In this document: piece after piece, positions 1 through 9,438 of the stretch | How positions within the stretch are numbered: the stretch's first letter is position 1 | Layout: every line of letters starts with the position of its first letter | NCBI GenBank assembly: GCA_016717265.1 | Contig: JADKFX010000001.1 | Span: 806,001 to 870,000, forward strand | DNA: 64,000 bases | Source: Saprospiraceae bacterium | GTDB taxonomy: Bacteria > Bacteroidota > Bacteroidia > Chitinophagales > Saprospiraceae | Direction of reading: 5' to 3' | The notes under the pieces: model-generated | Database searches by the model: none | Told to the model about the DNA's origin: nothing | The model's input: the letters and a program-made list of their open reading frames with translations, nothing else | Made by a program: the position numbers and the translations under genes

Positions 1-230
1 CTACTAACGGATTTTATGTAATTTCAGGAAGCTTTATTGTTCCGGCACATGCTGATGATCAGGTAAAGAAGTTAAAAAAGATGGGATATACTACTGCAAT
101 GAAAAAAGTATTCGGATCGTCTGAATATTATTCTGCAGTTGTTGGTACTTATAACAGTCGCCAGGATGCTGAAAAAATAGTTAATAAACTAACTGGAAAA
201 GGCGAAAAAGCATTTTTAAAAGCAAAGTAA
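1..230 (+). CDS. SPOR-domain protein, C-terminal end (5' truncated by the window)
   Basis: The open frame from base 3 to the TAA at 228-230 encodes about 75 residues that read as a SPOR domain. It starts with GFYVISGSF, has a central YYSAVVGTY strand, and continues with the RQDAEKIVNKL helix. This is the two-fold beta-alpha-beta pattern of the family. SPOR domains bind glycan strands lacking stem peptides in peptidoglycan, often at the division septum; that is family knowledge. The N-terminal part, which would show any signal peptide or membrane anchor, lies outside the window, so the full role cannot be told. The SRAP gene follows after 19 bp on the same strand. Confidence 0.8.
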   Translation, partial: TNGFYVISGSFIVPAHADDQVKKLKKMGYTTAMKKVFGSSEYYSAVVGTYNSRQDAEKIVNKLTGKGEKAFLKAK

Positions 231-249
231 TTTATATTATTCGATTGCT

Positions 250-927
250 ATGTGCGGCAGGGGTTCGCTAACAAAAGTTGAATCCGAACTGGAAGAACGT
301 TTTAATGCTACGTTTTATTCAGAAGATCTGGAAAGGTATAACCCACTTCCAAGTTTTAATATTGCACCAACACATTTTCACCCTGTTATTCCTCAGGAAG
401 ATGTACTTCATTTTCAGTATTACAAATGGGGATTAATTCCATTTTGGGCAAAGGATCAAAGCATTGGAAGTAAAATGATCAATGCTCGTATCGAAGGATT
501 ATTAGAGAAACCATTTTTTAAATCTGGTTTACAAAAGCGTCGTTGCCTGGTGCCGATGGATGGATTTTATGAATGGCAAAAAACGAATGGAAAACAAAAA
601 ATTCCATTGCGTATTGGAGTTAAAAACCAGGAAATATTTTCTATTGCAGGTTTATATGACAATTGGAAAGATCCGAATGGTAATATTATTCGAAGTTTTA
701 CAATAATTACACAAGCTGCAAATCAATTCATGTCCACTATCCATGATCGGATGCCCTCAATTTTATTACCTGAAGATGAAAAGAACTGGTTGGAAGAGGA
801 CTTGTCTATTGAACAATCCATGGCATTGTTACAAGCTTATCCCAATGAATGGATGACTGCTTACGAAGTTTCGGATGCCGTCAACAATGTGCGTAATAAT
901 GATAAAACCCTGATTTTGCCACGCTAA
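250..927 (+). CDS. SRAP domain protein (YedK/HMCES type, abasic-site DNA-protein crosslinker)
   Basis: This 225-residue protein matches the full length of bacterial SRAP (SOS response-associated peptidase) proteins. After removal of Met1 it exposes the catalytic Cys2 (MCGRGSLT). It carries the conserved Asn78 (in NARIE), Glu108 (in GFYEW) and His165 (in HDRMP), all expected at the active site. Family members form a thiazolidine crosslink with abasic sites in single-stranded DNA and protect them from cleavage. The ATG start is fixed by the need for Cys at position 2. It lies 19 bp behind the SPOR gene and could be cotranscribed with it. No SOS box was identified, and the nearby recA is over 5 kb away. 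Confidence 0.93.
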   Translation: MCGRGSLTKVESELEERFNATFYSEDLERYNPLPSFNIAPTHFHPVIPQEDVLHFQYYKWGLIPFWAKDQSIGSKMINARIEGLLEKPFFKSGLQKRRCLVPMDGFYEWQKTNGKQKIPLRIGVKNQEIFSIAGLYDNWKDPNGNIIRSFTIITQAANQFMSTIHDRMPSILLPEDEKNWLEEDLSIEQSMALLQAYPNEWMTAYEVSDAVNNVRNNDKTLILPR

Positions 928-1048
928 AGCTTAGCTCGTTTTATTAAATTTATTAAATAAATATATTATTAACATTACTTTTATATTGCAGTGCTATTTG
1001 TATTGTAAATAAATATTCTTCATTTTTCTATTCGTAAAAGACGTTATT

Positions 1049-4000
1049 ATGAAATATCGTATTTCAATCTCAATTTTATTTTTTAGCTCCTTTCTTTGTT
1101 TTGGACAGAACCGGATGATAAGCGGGAAGGTATATTCGGCAAAAGATAAAGCTTCCCTTATCGGAGTCAATGTATTTAATAAAGTTAGCAAACAAGCTAC
1201 GGTAACTGGTGAGGATGGTCACTATAATTTGGAAGCTGCGCCAAATTCTGTTTTCATTTTTAGTTATTTGGGTTATAGTTCTAAAGAAGTAAATATTGGA
1301 AATGATATGAATTTTAATGTTCAATTAGCAGAAGATTTGCAATTATTATCTGAAATTATTGTAACAGGGTATGGTTCACAAATTAAAAGGGACTTAACCG
1401 GTAATATTTCTAAAATAAGAGCAGAAGATGTTAAGGATATTCCGGTCAATAGTGTTGAACAATTATTACAAGGTACTGCTGCTGGTGTTCAAGTAAATGC
1501 AGGTACAGGAAAATTAGGACAGGCTATGCAAGTTAGAATTCGAGGTAATTCTTCTGTTTCTGCTTCAAACCAACCATTATATGTAGTTGATGGAATTCCC
1601 ATTACCACAGCAAATTTATCGGATATAAGTGTCGGTGCGACGAACTCAATAGTAGATATAAATCCTGAAGATATTGAATCCATTGAAATATTAAAAGATG
1701 CTTCAGCTGCAGCAATTTATGGTTCGCGAGGCTCAAATGGTGTTATTTTAATAAGCACTAAAAGAGGAAAGGAAGGAAAAACTAATATAAATTTTGGAAT
1801 TCAGTTTGGAAGCGGGAAAGCTGCAAAGAAAGTAGATTTTTTAAATTCTGCTCAATACATTGATTATTACACAAAAGCAGCTAATAATTCTGATCGCATT
1901 GATGGATTGGATCCTCAAAGTCCCGATTCTTATACTGGGTATATTTTATCTTTCTTTGATGCTATAAGTGTAGGCACCTATGGTACTGTAGACCAAGCAG
2001 ATACACCTTGGGATGAACTTGCTTTTCAAACAGCACCTCAAAAACAAATTGACTTAAGTTTAGATGGTGGAAGTGAGAAAACTAAATTTTTTGTATCAGG
2101 TCAAGTGTTAGATCAGACGGGTATTTTGGTAGGCAATAAACTTAAAAGAATTTCAGGACGTATGAATCTAGATCACCAGGCTAATAAGTATTTAAATTTT
2201 GGATTTAGTATGGGTTTGGCAAGAACCTTAAATAATCGAATTAATAATGATAATAATTTTGATAATCCATTACAAATTATTGCAGCCACTCCGCTTTCTC
2301 CAAAAATTGATCCAACTACAGGACTTCTGATTGGTTCGCCTCCAGGAGATATTAATTTACCCCTTTATTATAATCCCTTGTTAAATCTAAATAATGGATC
2401 ATTAAATACAACGATTCATCGGAATTTAACAACCGTGTATGGATCCTTAAATATTTTTACAGGTTTTACATTCAGATCAGAACTTGGTATTGATTTATTG
2501 AATCAACAAGAAGAAGCCTACTTTAACAGTATTACGCAACGCAACAATGGATTCCCATTAGGCTATGGTTTTAATCGATTTAACCGTGTAGAAAATTATA
2601 ATACAAATAATTTTTTCAATTATGAAAAAGGATTTGGAAATCATGATTTTAATATTACAGCAGGATTTTCATATCAACAATCTCAAAATCAATTTAATTC
2701 AGTGACTGGAACAGATTTTCCATCTGATGCATATAAGAAAATTGCAAGTGCTGCAAAAATAAGTAGAGGGAGTTCTACAGAAAGTAATTTTCGGTTTGTA
2801 TCTTATTTTGCAAGAGCCAATTATAAATTATTAAATCGATATTTGGCGAGTATAAGTGGAAGGATTGATGGATCTTCAAGATTTGGAAAAGATAGCCGTT
2901 ACGGATTTTTTCCAGCTGTTTCATTTGGCTGGATATTAACGGATGAAGGATTTATGTCGGATAATAGTCAAATCAGTTTTTTAAAATTAAGAACTAGTTA
3001 TGGTCGTACAGGAAATGCTGAAATTGGAGATTTACCTCAATTAGCTTTATATTCGGGAGATGCAGGTTATGGTGGTTTTCCAGGACAACGACCTTCTCAA
3101 TTAGGCAATCCAGACCTGCAGTGGGAAAACACTAATCAATTTGATTTGGGGATAGATTTTGGATTTTTAAATGATCGCATTACAGGGGAACTGGATTTAT
3201 ATACAAAAAAAACCACAGGACTTTTATTAAATGTTAATGTTCCAGCAACTACCGGTTTTTCTACTCAAATTCAAAATGTTGGGAAACTTGAAAATAAAGG
3301 CATTGAATTGGTTTTGAATGGAAATGTATTGAATCGAAATAATTTGAAATGGTCAACAGGTATTACTCTTGGCATTAACCGAAATAAAATTATTGACATT
3401 CAAGGTCAAATTATTGAGAATGGTTTTGCGAATATGAGTCGAGCTATAGAAGGGCAATCAATTGGTGTATTTTTTACACCTGAATATGCAGGTGTCGATC
3501 CAAATACTGGTGACGCACTTTGGTATAAAAATATTGAAGGACCCAATGGTGAAATTGATAGAACAACGACTGCAGATTATTCAGAAGCAGAACGCGTAAT
3601 AATTGGAGATGCTCAGCCGAAATGGATTGGTGGATTGACAAGTACCATTAAATATAAACGTTTTGAATTCTTTATGCTTTGGAATGTTGTTCAAGGAAAT
3701 TTAATCAATTTTTATGGAATCGGACAGTTCGCTTCTGCAAATGGCCGCTATGAAGATAATCAAACGACAGATCAATTAAATTCCTGGACTTCTGAAAATC
3801 CGAATACAAATATTCCGGAAGCTCGTTTGTATTATGACAATGGTGCACAACCTTCAAGTCGTTATATTCGGGATGGATCCTTTGTGAGATTGCGAAGTGC
3901 AAGTTTATCTTATAACTTGCCTTTACAGTGTATTAAAAAAGCAGGAATGACCCAAGCTAGAATTTTTATTACCGGTTTAAATCTACTGACAATTACAAAA

Positions 4001-4123
4001 TATCCATATTGGGACCCAGAAGTAAATACAGATGCTTTAGAAAATAATGTAGCACAAGGCTATGATTTTTATACGGCACCTGTCCCAAGAACCATAATGG
4101 GAGGTATAAATATTCGTTTTTAA
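1049..4123 (+). CDS. SusC/RagA-family TonB-linked outer membrane protein
   Basis: This 1,024-residue protein begins with a signal peptide ending near FCFGQ (residue about 20). A carboxypeptidase-D regulatory-like beta-sandwich follows (ISGKVYSAKDKASLIGVNV onward, about 23-95). Then comes the TonB plug with the SusC-family signatures LLQGTAAGVQV, MQVRIRGNSS, PLYVVDGIPI and AAIYGSRGSNGVILI. The remainder is a beta-barrel ending in an aromatic residue (INIRF). SusC proteins form the barrel of a TonB-driven nutrient importer capped by a SusD lipoprotein, encoded here 28 bp downstream. No glycoside hydrolase, sigma or sensor gene lies next to the pair, so the substrate cannot be inferred. Confidence 0.96.
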   Translation: MKYRISISILFFSSFLCFGQNRMISGKVYSAKDKASLIGVNVFNKVSKQATVTGEDGHYNLEAAPNSVFIFSYLGYSSKEVNIGNDMNFNVQLAEDLQLLSEIIVTGYGSQIKRDLTGNISKIRAEDVKDIPVNSVEQLLQGTAAGVQVNAGTGKLGQAMQVRIRGNSSVSASNQPLYVVDGIPITTANLSDISVGATNSIVDINPEDIESIEILKDASAAAIYGSRGSNGVILISTKRGKEGKTNINFGIQFGSGKAAKKVDFLNSAQYIDYYTKAANNSDRIDGLDPQSPDSYTGYILSFFDAISVGTYGTVDQADTPWDELAFQTAPQKQIDLSLDGGSEKTKFFVSGQVLDQTGILVGNKLKRISGRMNLDHQANKYLNFGFSMGLARTLNNRINNDNNFDNPLQIIAATPLSPKIDPTTGLLIGSPPGDINLPLYYNPLLNLNNGSLNTTIHRNLTTVYGSLNIFTGFTFRSELGIDLLNQQEEAYFNSITQRNNGFPLGYGFNRFNRVENYNTNNFFNYEKGFGNHDFNITAGFSYQQSQNQFNSVTGTDFPSDAYKKIASAAKISRGSSTESNFRFVSYFARANYKLLNRYLASISGRIDGSSRFGKDSRYGFFPAVSFGWILTDEGFMSDNSQISFLKLRTSYGRTGNAEIGDLPQLALYSGDAGYGGFPGQRPSQLGNPDLQWENTNQFDLGIDFGFLNDRITGELDLYTKKTTGLLLNVNVPATTGFSTQIQNVGKLENKGIELVLNGNVLNRNNLKWSTGITLGINRNKIIDIQGQIIENGFANMSRAIEGQSIGVFFTPEYAGVDPNTGDALWYKNIEGPNGEIDRTTTADYSEAERVIIGDAQPKWIGGLTSTIKYKRFEFFMLWNVVQGNLINFYGIGQFASANGRYEDNQTTDQLNSWTSENPNTNIPEARLYYDNGAQPSSRYIRDGSFVRLRSASLSYNLPLQCIKKAGMTQARIFITGLNLLTITKYPYWDPEVNTDALENNVAQGYDFYTAPVPRTIMGGINIRF

Positions 4124-4151
4124 TTTAAATCATAAAAACAAAAAGAATCAT

Positions 4152-5504
4152 ATGAAACAAATTAATTTAATACTATTCATCTGTTTAATTCTTGTTGCTT
4201 GCGATCATAAATTAGATGTCAATCCAACACAAGAAATTGATGAAACCACAGCGCTTAAAACGGCACAAGATGTTAAAGTGACATTAATTGGGGCATACGA
4301 TGGAATTTCAAGTGAAAATGTTTTTGGAGGGGGATTTCAATTTATACCTGAACTTCTGGGAGATGACAGAGAAGTGATATTTGGAGGCACATTTACAGAA
4401 CTTAGTGAGGTTTGGCGTAAGACTATAACAACCGGAAATATCATAGTATGGAGAAGTTGGCAAGAATCATATACTGCTATAAACAGAGCAAATAATGTAC
4501 TTTCAGCAATAGACAAACTTGATGAATCCGACAAAAATAAAGTAGAAGGAGAAGCCCGTTTTATTCGAGCGATCGTATATTTTGGACTTGTGAATCTGTT
4601 TGCAAAAACATGGGGAGATGGTGATAATAATATAAATCCTGGTGTTCCATTGGTTCTTACTCCAACGAAGGTAGTTACACAGAATGATTTTCGCCCCAGG
4701 GCCTCTGTGGCAGCCGTGTACACACAAATCATTGAAGATTTAAAAATTGCTGAACAAAAATTGCCTGAACAACAAGCTGTAGAGAATTCTGGATTTGCTT
4801 TGTCGACTGCCGCAACTGCATTTTTATCAAAAGTGTATTTAATTCAAGGAAATTATACAGCAGCTTTGGAATCATCAAATGCTGTAATTGCATCTGGCAA
4901 ACATTCACTATCAACAAATTTTGAAGCACTGTTTGTAGATGAAAGTGTAGGGCAAATTAATGAAAGTATTTTTAAAATAATTGTAACGCAACAAGATGGT
5001 TTAAATGCAATGAATACTTATTATGCACCTGCTGATTTTCAAGGACGTGGGGATATAAGAATTCAAAATAAGCATTTAGAGCTCTATGAAACAGATGATC
5101 CACGGGGTACATTTTTTTCAGAAGCAAGTATGCGTCATTTTACAAATAAGTTTAATGAAGCAATAGGTGACGTAGTTGTTATCAGGTTAGCAGAAATGTA
5201 TTTTATCCGAGCTGAGTGCAATTTTAGATTAGGTTTAACAACAGGTGCAAGTCCTTTGGAGGATTTAAACTTAATCCGGGATCGTGCAGGCGCAAAACCA
5301 TTATTGGATACAGATATAAATCTTGATCGAATCTTGTTTGATCGTAAGCTTGAGTTGGCATTTGAAGGTAATTTATTACAGGATCTTAAACGTACACAGC
5401 GTAAAATTGGAGATTTGCCTTATAATGATCCAAGTTTGATATTGCCAATTCCACAGCGAGAAATGGATACAAATAAAGCATTGACTCAAAATGATGGATA
5501 TTAA
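4152..5504 (+). CDS. SusD/RagB-family outer membrane lipoprotein
   Basis: This 450-residue lipoprotein has a signal sequence ending in the lipobox LILVAC, so Cys17 would be lipidated. The SusD-like N-terminal helices follow (TALKTAQDVKVTLIGAYDG), then the TPR-like middle (GEARFIRAIVYFGLVNLFA) and the RagB C-terminal part (IRLAEMYFIRAECNFRLG and the ending LPIPQREMDTN). SusD proteins cap the SusC barrel and bind the substrate outside the cell. The gene follows the SusC gene closely, so the two form one transport unit. No terminator hairpin is evident immediately after the stop. Confidence 0.95.
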   Translation: MKQINLILFICLILVACDHKLDVNPTQEIDETTALKTAQDVKVTLIGAYDGISSENVFGGGFQFIPELLGDDREVIFGGTFTELSEVWRKTITTGNIIVWRSWQESYTAINRANNVLSAIDKLDESDKNKVEGEARFIRAIVYFGLVNLFAKTWGDGDNNINPGVPLVLTPTKVVTQNDFRPRASVAAVYTQIIEDLKIAEQKLPEQQAVENSGFALSTAATAFLSKVYLIQGNYTAALESSNAVIASGKHSLSTNFEALFVDESVGQINESIFKIIVTQQDGLNAMNTYYAPADFQGRGDIRIQNKHLELYETDDPRGTFFSEASMRHFTNKFNEAIGDVVVIRLAEMYFIRAECNFRLGLTTGASPLEDLNLIRDRAGAKPLLDTDINLDRILFDRKLELAFEGNLLQDLKRTQRKIGDLPYNDPSLILPIPQREMDTNKALTQNDGY

Positions 5505-6071
5505 TTAATGCCCAGGTCTATTATTATTCAAAAATTGAAATTAGCAAAAACGACATTATAATTATTCAGACAATTTTTTTAAGTATTTAATGGATACCAT
5601 CAAAGTTAATTTTTTTGCTGAAAAGTGCTATTCTAAGGATCTAAAATGGAGCCCTTAATTTTGGTTTAAGCTTGCGTTCATTTTATTATTTTATAAGTTT
5701 GAACGTGGATCGTTTTATTTTAATTTATCAATGAATCTGTAGAAGAATTAGCATTGTAAATTATTAGCTAACCATTTTATTCTGTGCAAACAGTAAAGGA
5801 AAGTTGCCATTGATAGATGCATGAAGTAAATATTAAACTTAAATAATTTGGATTGAATCGAAAAGAGTGCTTGTTGAATAAATATCTTGGGGCATTTAAT
5901 AAATACTAGACGAACGTAAGTTTAATTGCAATAACTTAGTAACCTATTTATATTGTACACTATAGACACAATGCAATTACTTCATAATTTTATTACTTTT
6001 AAAATGAACGGAGAACTATTAAGGTTTGTAAACTTTGAGTGGAATAAACTATTTAAAGGAGTTTGGAAAAT

Positions 6072-6111
6072 TCAAAAAAAACCGCCTCGATTGCTGTCAA
6101 CAGAGGCGGTT
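6072..6111 (-). terminator. Rho-independent terminator reading on the minus strand
   Basis: Bases 6080-6088 (AACCGCCTC) pair perfectly with 6103-6111 (GAGGCGGTT) around a 14-base loop. The stem is preceded on the plus strand by a run of A, which on the minus strand becomes a T-run directly after the GC-rich stem. That is the layout of an intrinsic terminator for a minus-strand transcript. No protein gene ends here on the minus strand, so the transcript it serves is unknown. Confidence 0.55.
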
Positions 6112-6257
6112 CATAATCCCTGTAAATAAATATCTCATGAAACGTTTGCCAAAAAAATGAAATTGGCCGAATATGAATATGAAAACGTTTTATAATTTAA
6201 AAACGATAAATGGTGAAACAATGTTACAGAAAACATCAACAATTTCAAAATATTATT

Positions 6258-6310
6258 AAAAAATCAGGGTTTACCCTGATACAGCACTCAGGGTAAACCC
6301 TGATTTTTTT
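6258..6310. terminator. Strong symmetrical hairpin, bidirectional terminator or palindromic element
   Basis: Bases 6258-6279 and 6288-6309 are perfect inverted copies of 22 bp separated by an 8-base loop. A-runs on the outside become T-runs on either strand, so it can terminate transcription both ways. Each arm is itself nearly self-complementary (TCAGGGT TT ACCCTGA), so the element can fold as one long hairpin or as two short ones. It sits about 140 bp ahead of recA and would shield recA from upstream transcription. Confidence 0.65.
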
Positions 6311-6420
6311 AAACGTATTTGAAAATAATTCACAAATGGAATGAATTGAATTTATTTTGATACAAGGCAGATTCGATCCTAAGAAATTATATTTTAAAGA
6401 TCGAACCATTAAATATATAT

Positions 6421-6428
6421 TACTTTTG
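6421..6428 (+). promoter_or_regulatory. Predicted -7 promoter element of recA (TAnnTTTG)
   Basis: TACTTTTG matches the Bacteroidota primary sigma -7 consensus TAnnTTTG and lies 22 bp before the recA ATG. I did not find a clear -33 TTG element at the expected distance, so the call rests on one half of the promoter and its position. Confidence 0.4.
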
Positions 6429-6450
6429 CATCTATATAACAAATTATCAT

Positions 6451-7500
6451 ATGTCTAAAGAAAGAGAAGAAAAACTAAAAGCCCTGCAACTCACGGTTGA
6501 CAGGTTGGAGAAAACCTATGGAAAGGGAAGTATCATGAAATTAGGAGACAAGCCAGTACTAGATGAGGTAGATTCAATTTCCACCGGGTCACTCGGTTTG
6601 GATATTGCATTGGGAATTGGCGGTTTACCGAGAGGTCGTGTGGTCGAAATTTATGGTCCAGAAAGCTCTGGTAAAACAACGCTGGCTATCCATGCTATTG
6701 CAGAATGTCAAAAGAAAGGTGGTATTGCCGCATTTATTGATGCTGAACATGCATTTGATAGGGCTTATGCCGAAGCCTTAGGAGTTAATACAGAGGATTT
6801 ATTAATTTCTCAACCAGATAATGGTGAACAAGCATTAGAAATTACTGAAAACTTGATTCGCTCTGGTGCAATTGATATTATAGTTATCGATTCCGTTGCG
6901 GCATTGGTTCCAAAAGCAGAAATTGAAGGTGAAATGGGAGAGTCTAAAATGGGTCTACAAGCTCGTTTAATGTCCCAGGCACTCCGGAAATTAACGGGTA
7001 CTATTGGTAAAACTGGCTGTTGTTGTATTTTTATAAATCAGCTTCGTGAAAAAATTGGAGTTATGTTTGGCAATCCTGAGACTACAACAGGAGGAAATGC
7101 TTTAAAATTTTATGCCTCTATCCGATTAGATATTCGCAGAACTAGTAATGCTATTAAAGATAAAGATGGCAATATTATGGGTAACAGAGTGAAAGTTAAA
7201 GTGGTTAAGAATAAACTGTCTCCACCATTCAGAACTGCTGAGTTTGATGTAATGTATGGCCAGGGAATTTCTAAAGCAGGAGAAATAGTAGATCTTGGTG
7301 CAGATTTAAGTGTGATTCAAAAAAGTGGTTCCTGGTTTAGTTATGAAGGAACAAAAATTGCTCAAGGCAGGGATTCTGCAAAACAATTTATAGAAGACAA
7401 TCCTGAATTAGCAAAAGAATTAGAGGAGAAAATTAAAGCCAAACTTGCAAGTGGCAAACTAGTTAAAGCAGTAGCTGGAGAAGAAGCAGAAGAAAGTTAA
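6451..7500 (+). CDS. recA: RecA recombinase
   Basis: At 349 residues this is full-length RecA, the ATP-dependent strand-exchange protein that also triggers LexA-type cleavage. Walker A is GPESSGKT at residues 69-76. IIVIDSVAALVPKAEIEGEMG covers Walker B and the start of loop L1. INQLREKIGVMFGNPETTTGGNALKF covers loop L2. The C-terminal tail is acidic (GEEAEES), as in other RecA proteins. The gene stands alone with its own promoter-like element upstream and a hairpin downstream. Confidence 0.99.
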   Translation: MSKEREEKLKALQLTVDRLEKTYGKGSIMKLGDKPVLDEVDSISTGSLGLDIALGIGGLPRGRVVEIYGPESSGKTTLAIHAIAECQKKGGIAAFIDAEHAFDRAYAEALGVNTEDLLISQPDNGEQALEITENLIRSGAIDIIVIDSVAALVPKAEIEGEMGESKMGLQARLMSQALRKLTGTIGKTGCCCIFINQLREKIGVMFGNPETTTGGNALKFYASIRLDIRRTSNAIKDKDGNIMGNRVKVKVVKNKLSPPFRTAEFDVMYGQGISKAGEIVDLGADLSVIQKSGSWFSYEGTKIAQGRDSAKQFIEDNPELAKELEEKIKAKLASGKLVKAVAGEEAEES

Positions 7501-7617
7501 TTTTTTCTTTACAAAAATTAGGATTCAAAAAGATAAATGTTATTTTTGTTGCATTATTACGGAATCCAAATAAGTAGCAATTTTTGCTTTTTTTCTAATT
7601 CCCATATATATATCCGA

Positions 7618-7648
7618 AATAGCGAGATGATAATGTAGTCTCGCTATT
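7618..7648 (+). terminator. Hairpin after recA, probable terminator
   Basis: AATAGCGAGA (7618-7627) pairs perfectly with TCTCGCTATT (7639-7648) around an 11-base loop, about 120 bp past the recA stop. The following bases are AT-rich (attattt) without a solid T-run, so termination strength is uncertain. A shorter 5-bp stem with a T-run lies just upstream at 7576-7594. Confidence 0.45.
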
Positions 7649-7824
7649 ATTATTTAATAGCAAGGGGTTTACTATCAACCTTACACGAACACATCTTGGA
7701 ACCGCCATTTAAACGGATTCATGCTTCTGTTAATCCAGATTTATTCTTATTAATGAATGCCCTTTGTATGTTTCTAAGGTTGAAAAAAAGAAAGAAAAAA
7801 ACAAATTGGGAAATGGAAGGTTAA
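7639..7824 (+). pseudogene. Possible C-terminal remnant of a membrane-associated protein
   Basis: An open frame of 61 codons without a start codon ends at the TAA 7822-7824. The translation looks protein-like: LHEHILEPPFKRIH, then a hydrophobic NPDLFLLMNALCMFLRL, then a basic KKRKKKTNWEMEG end. The tail resembles the ends of some Bacteroidota family 2 glycosyltransferases, but this is recall and not a verified match. The frame begins inside the recA downstream hairpin. It may be the leftover of a deleted gene, or chance. Confidence 0.25.
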
Positions 7825-7875
7825 TACAAAGAGATATACAATCTTTAATTTTAAATAAATTAGCCATTTCTAAAC

Positions 7876-9438
7876 GTGTCTGAAATAATAATACCGCTAC
7901 AAGGAATACAAAAGACTCAGGACGTTCAATTAATTGAATCCCTGTTATTAAAAACTAGAGGGATTCTATCTTATCGAGTAGAACAAAATAATCAGAGGAT
8001 TTTTTTAGAACAAGGCAAGGAAGTAATTAATTTTTCTGCACTTTTAAGTTCGATTCAGAAGTTAGGCTATAAAATTATTTCTGTAACAAAAGAAATACCA
8101 GTCCTTCAAATGTCATGTGCATCTTGTGCACTTTCTATAGAATCCCTTTTGAGTTCGCAAGTAGGAATTTTAAATGCACATATTAATTATGCTACAGCCA
8201 AGCTGAGTGTTGAGTATATACCTGGAATTTTTGATACCCGTAAATTGAAAGCAGCGGTCCAATCTATTGGATATGATTTGTTTCTTGAAGAAGGTGTAAA
8301 GGCGCAAGAAAATCTTGAAGAAATACAAAGAAAGGATATACAAACATTAAAATTTAAAGCTATTTCAGCTATCGTGTTATCGATACCCATTGTAATTATT
8401 GGAATGTTCTTTATGGATTTAAGATTCTCCAATCTTTTCATGTGGATATTATCCACTCCAGTAATTTTATGGTTTGGCAGAGATTATTTTATCAATGCAT
8501 TTAAGCAAGCAAAGCACTTTAGCGTTTCCATGGATACCCTTGTTGCCATGAGTTCTGGAGTTGCTTATTTGACAAGTGTGTTTTCTGTTTTATTTCCGAA
8601 AATTATTTCGGAAAGCGGGATCCATGCAACTGTTTATTTTGAAGCTGCTTCCGTAGTCATTGCTTTTTTATTATTAGGTAAGTGGCTAGAAGAAAAAGCA
8701 AAAAGCAAAACTAATTTAGCGATTAAAAAATTGATAGGTTTGCAAGTTCAAACGGTTTCTAAAGAGTCCACAAAAGGTGGTTTTGAGAAGATTTCAATAG
8801 AACAGGTTAAGGAAGGCGATATCTTAATTGCAAAACCGGGTGAAAATATTGCGGTGGATGGAGAAGTTGTATTTGGGGAATCCTATGTAGATGAAAGTTT
8901 GTTAAGTGGAGAGCCTGTTTCCGTTTTGAAAAAACCTGGAATCAAAGTGTATGCTGGAACCGTAAATCAGAAAGGGCATTTAAAATATATAGCCAAGCAA
9001 GTAGGACAGGAAACCTTACTTTCTCAAATAATTCATTTGGTACAACAAGCACAAGGAAGTAAAGCACCTGTACAGAAATTGGTTGATAAAATTGCGCGGG
9101 TGTTTGTGCCAATTGTTATAGGAATTGCATTCTTAGCACTTTTATTATGGATATTTTTAGATCCAATTCAAGGTATTCAAAAGGGATTATTGGCATTTGT
9201 TACAGTATTAATTATTGCTTGCCCTTGTGCATTAGGCCTTGCTACACCAACAGCAATTATGGTCGGAACTGGTAAAGCTGCGGAGCTAGGGATTCTTATT
9301 AAAAACGCAGAAAGTCTGGAGCTTGCTAATAAAATTCAGGTTTTGGTATTCGATAAAACGGGCACAATTACACAAGGTAAGCCTATAGTAACGGAAGTGC
9401 ATTGGTTTAAAAAGAACCATTTTTGGAATCCATTTTAG
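7876..9438 (+). CDS. copA: Copper-type P1B ATPase, N-terminal part (gene frameshifted)
   Basis: 520 residues from a GTG start. There are two N-terminal HMA-like folds. The first (about 1-75) lacks the CxxC pair; the second has MSCASC near residue 80. Membrane helices, the actuator motif SGEP, the ion-binding motif CPC (in IACPCALGLATP) and the phosphorylation site DKTGTIT follow. Such pumps export Cu(I), using ATP, from the cytoplasm. The frame then runs into HFWNPF and a stop, cutting off the nucleotide-binding domain, which continues in another frame at 9423. One extra A in the A5 run at 9409-9413 would restore FKKEPFLESILAS and a continuous protein of about 800 residues. Confidence 0.9.
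   Translation: MSEIIIPLQGIQKTQDVQLIESLLLKTRGILSYRVEQNNQRIFLEQGKEVINFSALLSSIQKLGYKIISVTKEIPVLQMSCASCALSIESLLSSQVGILNAHINYATAKLSVEYIPGIFDTRKLKAAVQSIGYDLFLEEGVKAQENLEEIQRKDIQTLKFKAISAIVLSIPIVIIGMFFMDLRFSNLFMWILSTPVILWFGRDYFINAFKQAKHFSVSMDTLVAMSSGVAYLTSVFSVLFPKIISESGIHATVYFEAASVVIAFLLLGKWLEEKAKSKTNLAIKKLIGLQVQTVSKESTKGGFEKISIEQVKEGDILIAKPGENIAVDGEVVFGESYVDESLLSGEPVSVLKKPGIKVYAGTVNQKGHLKYIAKQVGQETLLSQIIHLVQQAQGSKAPVQKLVDKIARVFVPIVIGIAFLALLLWIFLDPIQGIQKGLLAFVTVLIIACPCALGLATPTAIMVGTGKAAELGILIKNAESLELANKIQVLVFDKTGTITQGKPIVTEVHWFKKNHFWNPF

Larger units (their letters stand above)
5505..6450. other. Gene-free stretch between susD and recA with two hairpins
   Basis: No convincing gene is present in about 945 bp. 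The longest ATG frame I examined (about 52 codons from 5971) runs through a hairpin and looks non-coding. The stretch holds a hairpin with a T-run on the minus strand (6072-6111), a very strong symmetrical hairpin (6258-6310) and a promoter-like element before recA (6421-6428). It is long for such a compact genome and may hold a small RNA on the minus strand. Confidence 0.5.

Noticed and set aside
4337..4732. Minus-strand open frame of 131 codons inside the SusD gene
   Set aside because: It is fully covered by a convincing SusD reading on the plus strand, and its composition shows no motif or start signal.
5971..6127. Short ATG frame of about 52 codons before recA
   Set aside because: It crosses the minus-strand terminator hairpin and has no signal, motif or likely ribosome site.
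9405..9420. Programmed frameshift like the one known in E. coli copA
   Set aside because: The E. coli site lies early in the gene and yields a small chaperone. Here the shift is after DKTGT, the heptamer is not a classical X XXY YYZ site, and a similar A-run break affects an unrelated gene nearby.
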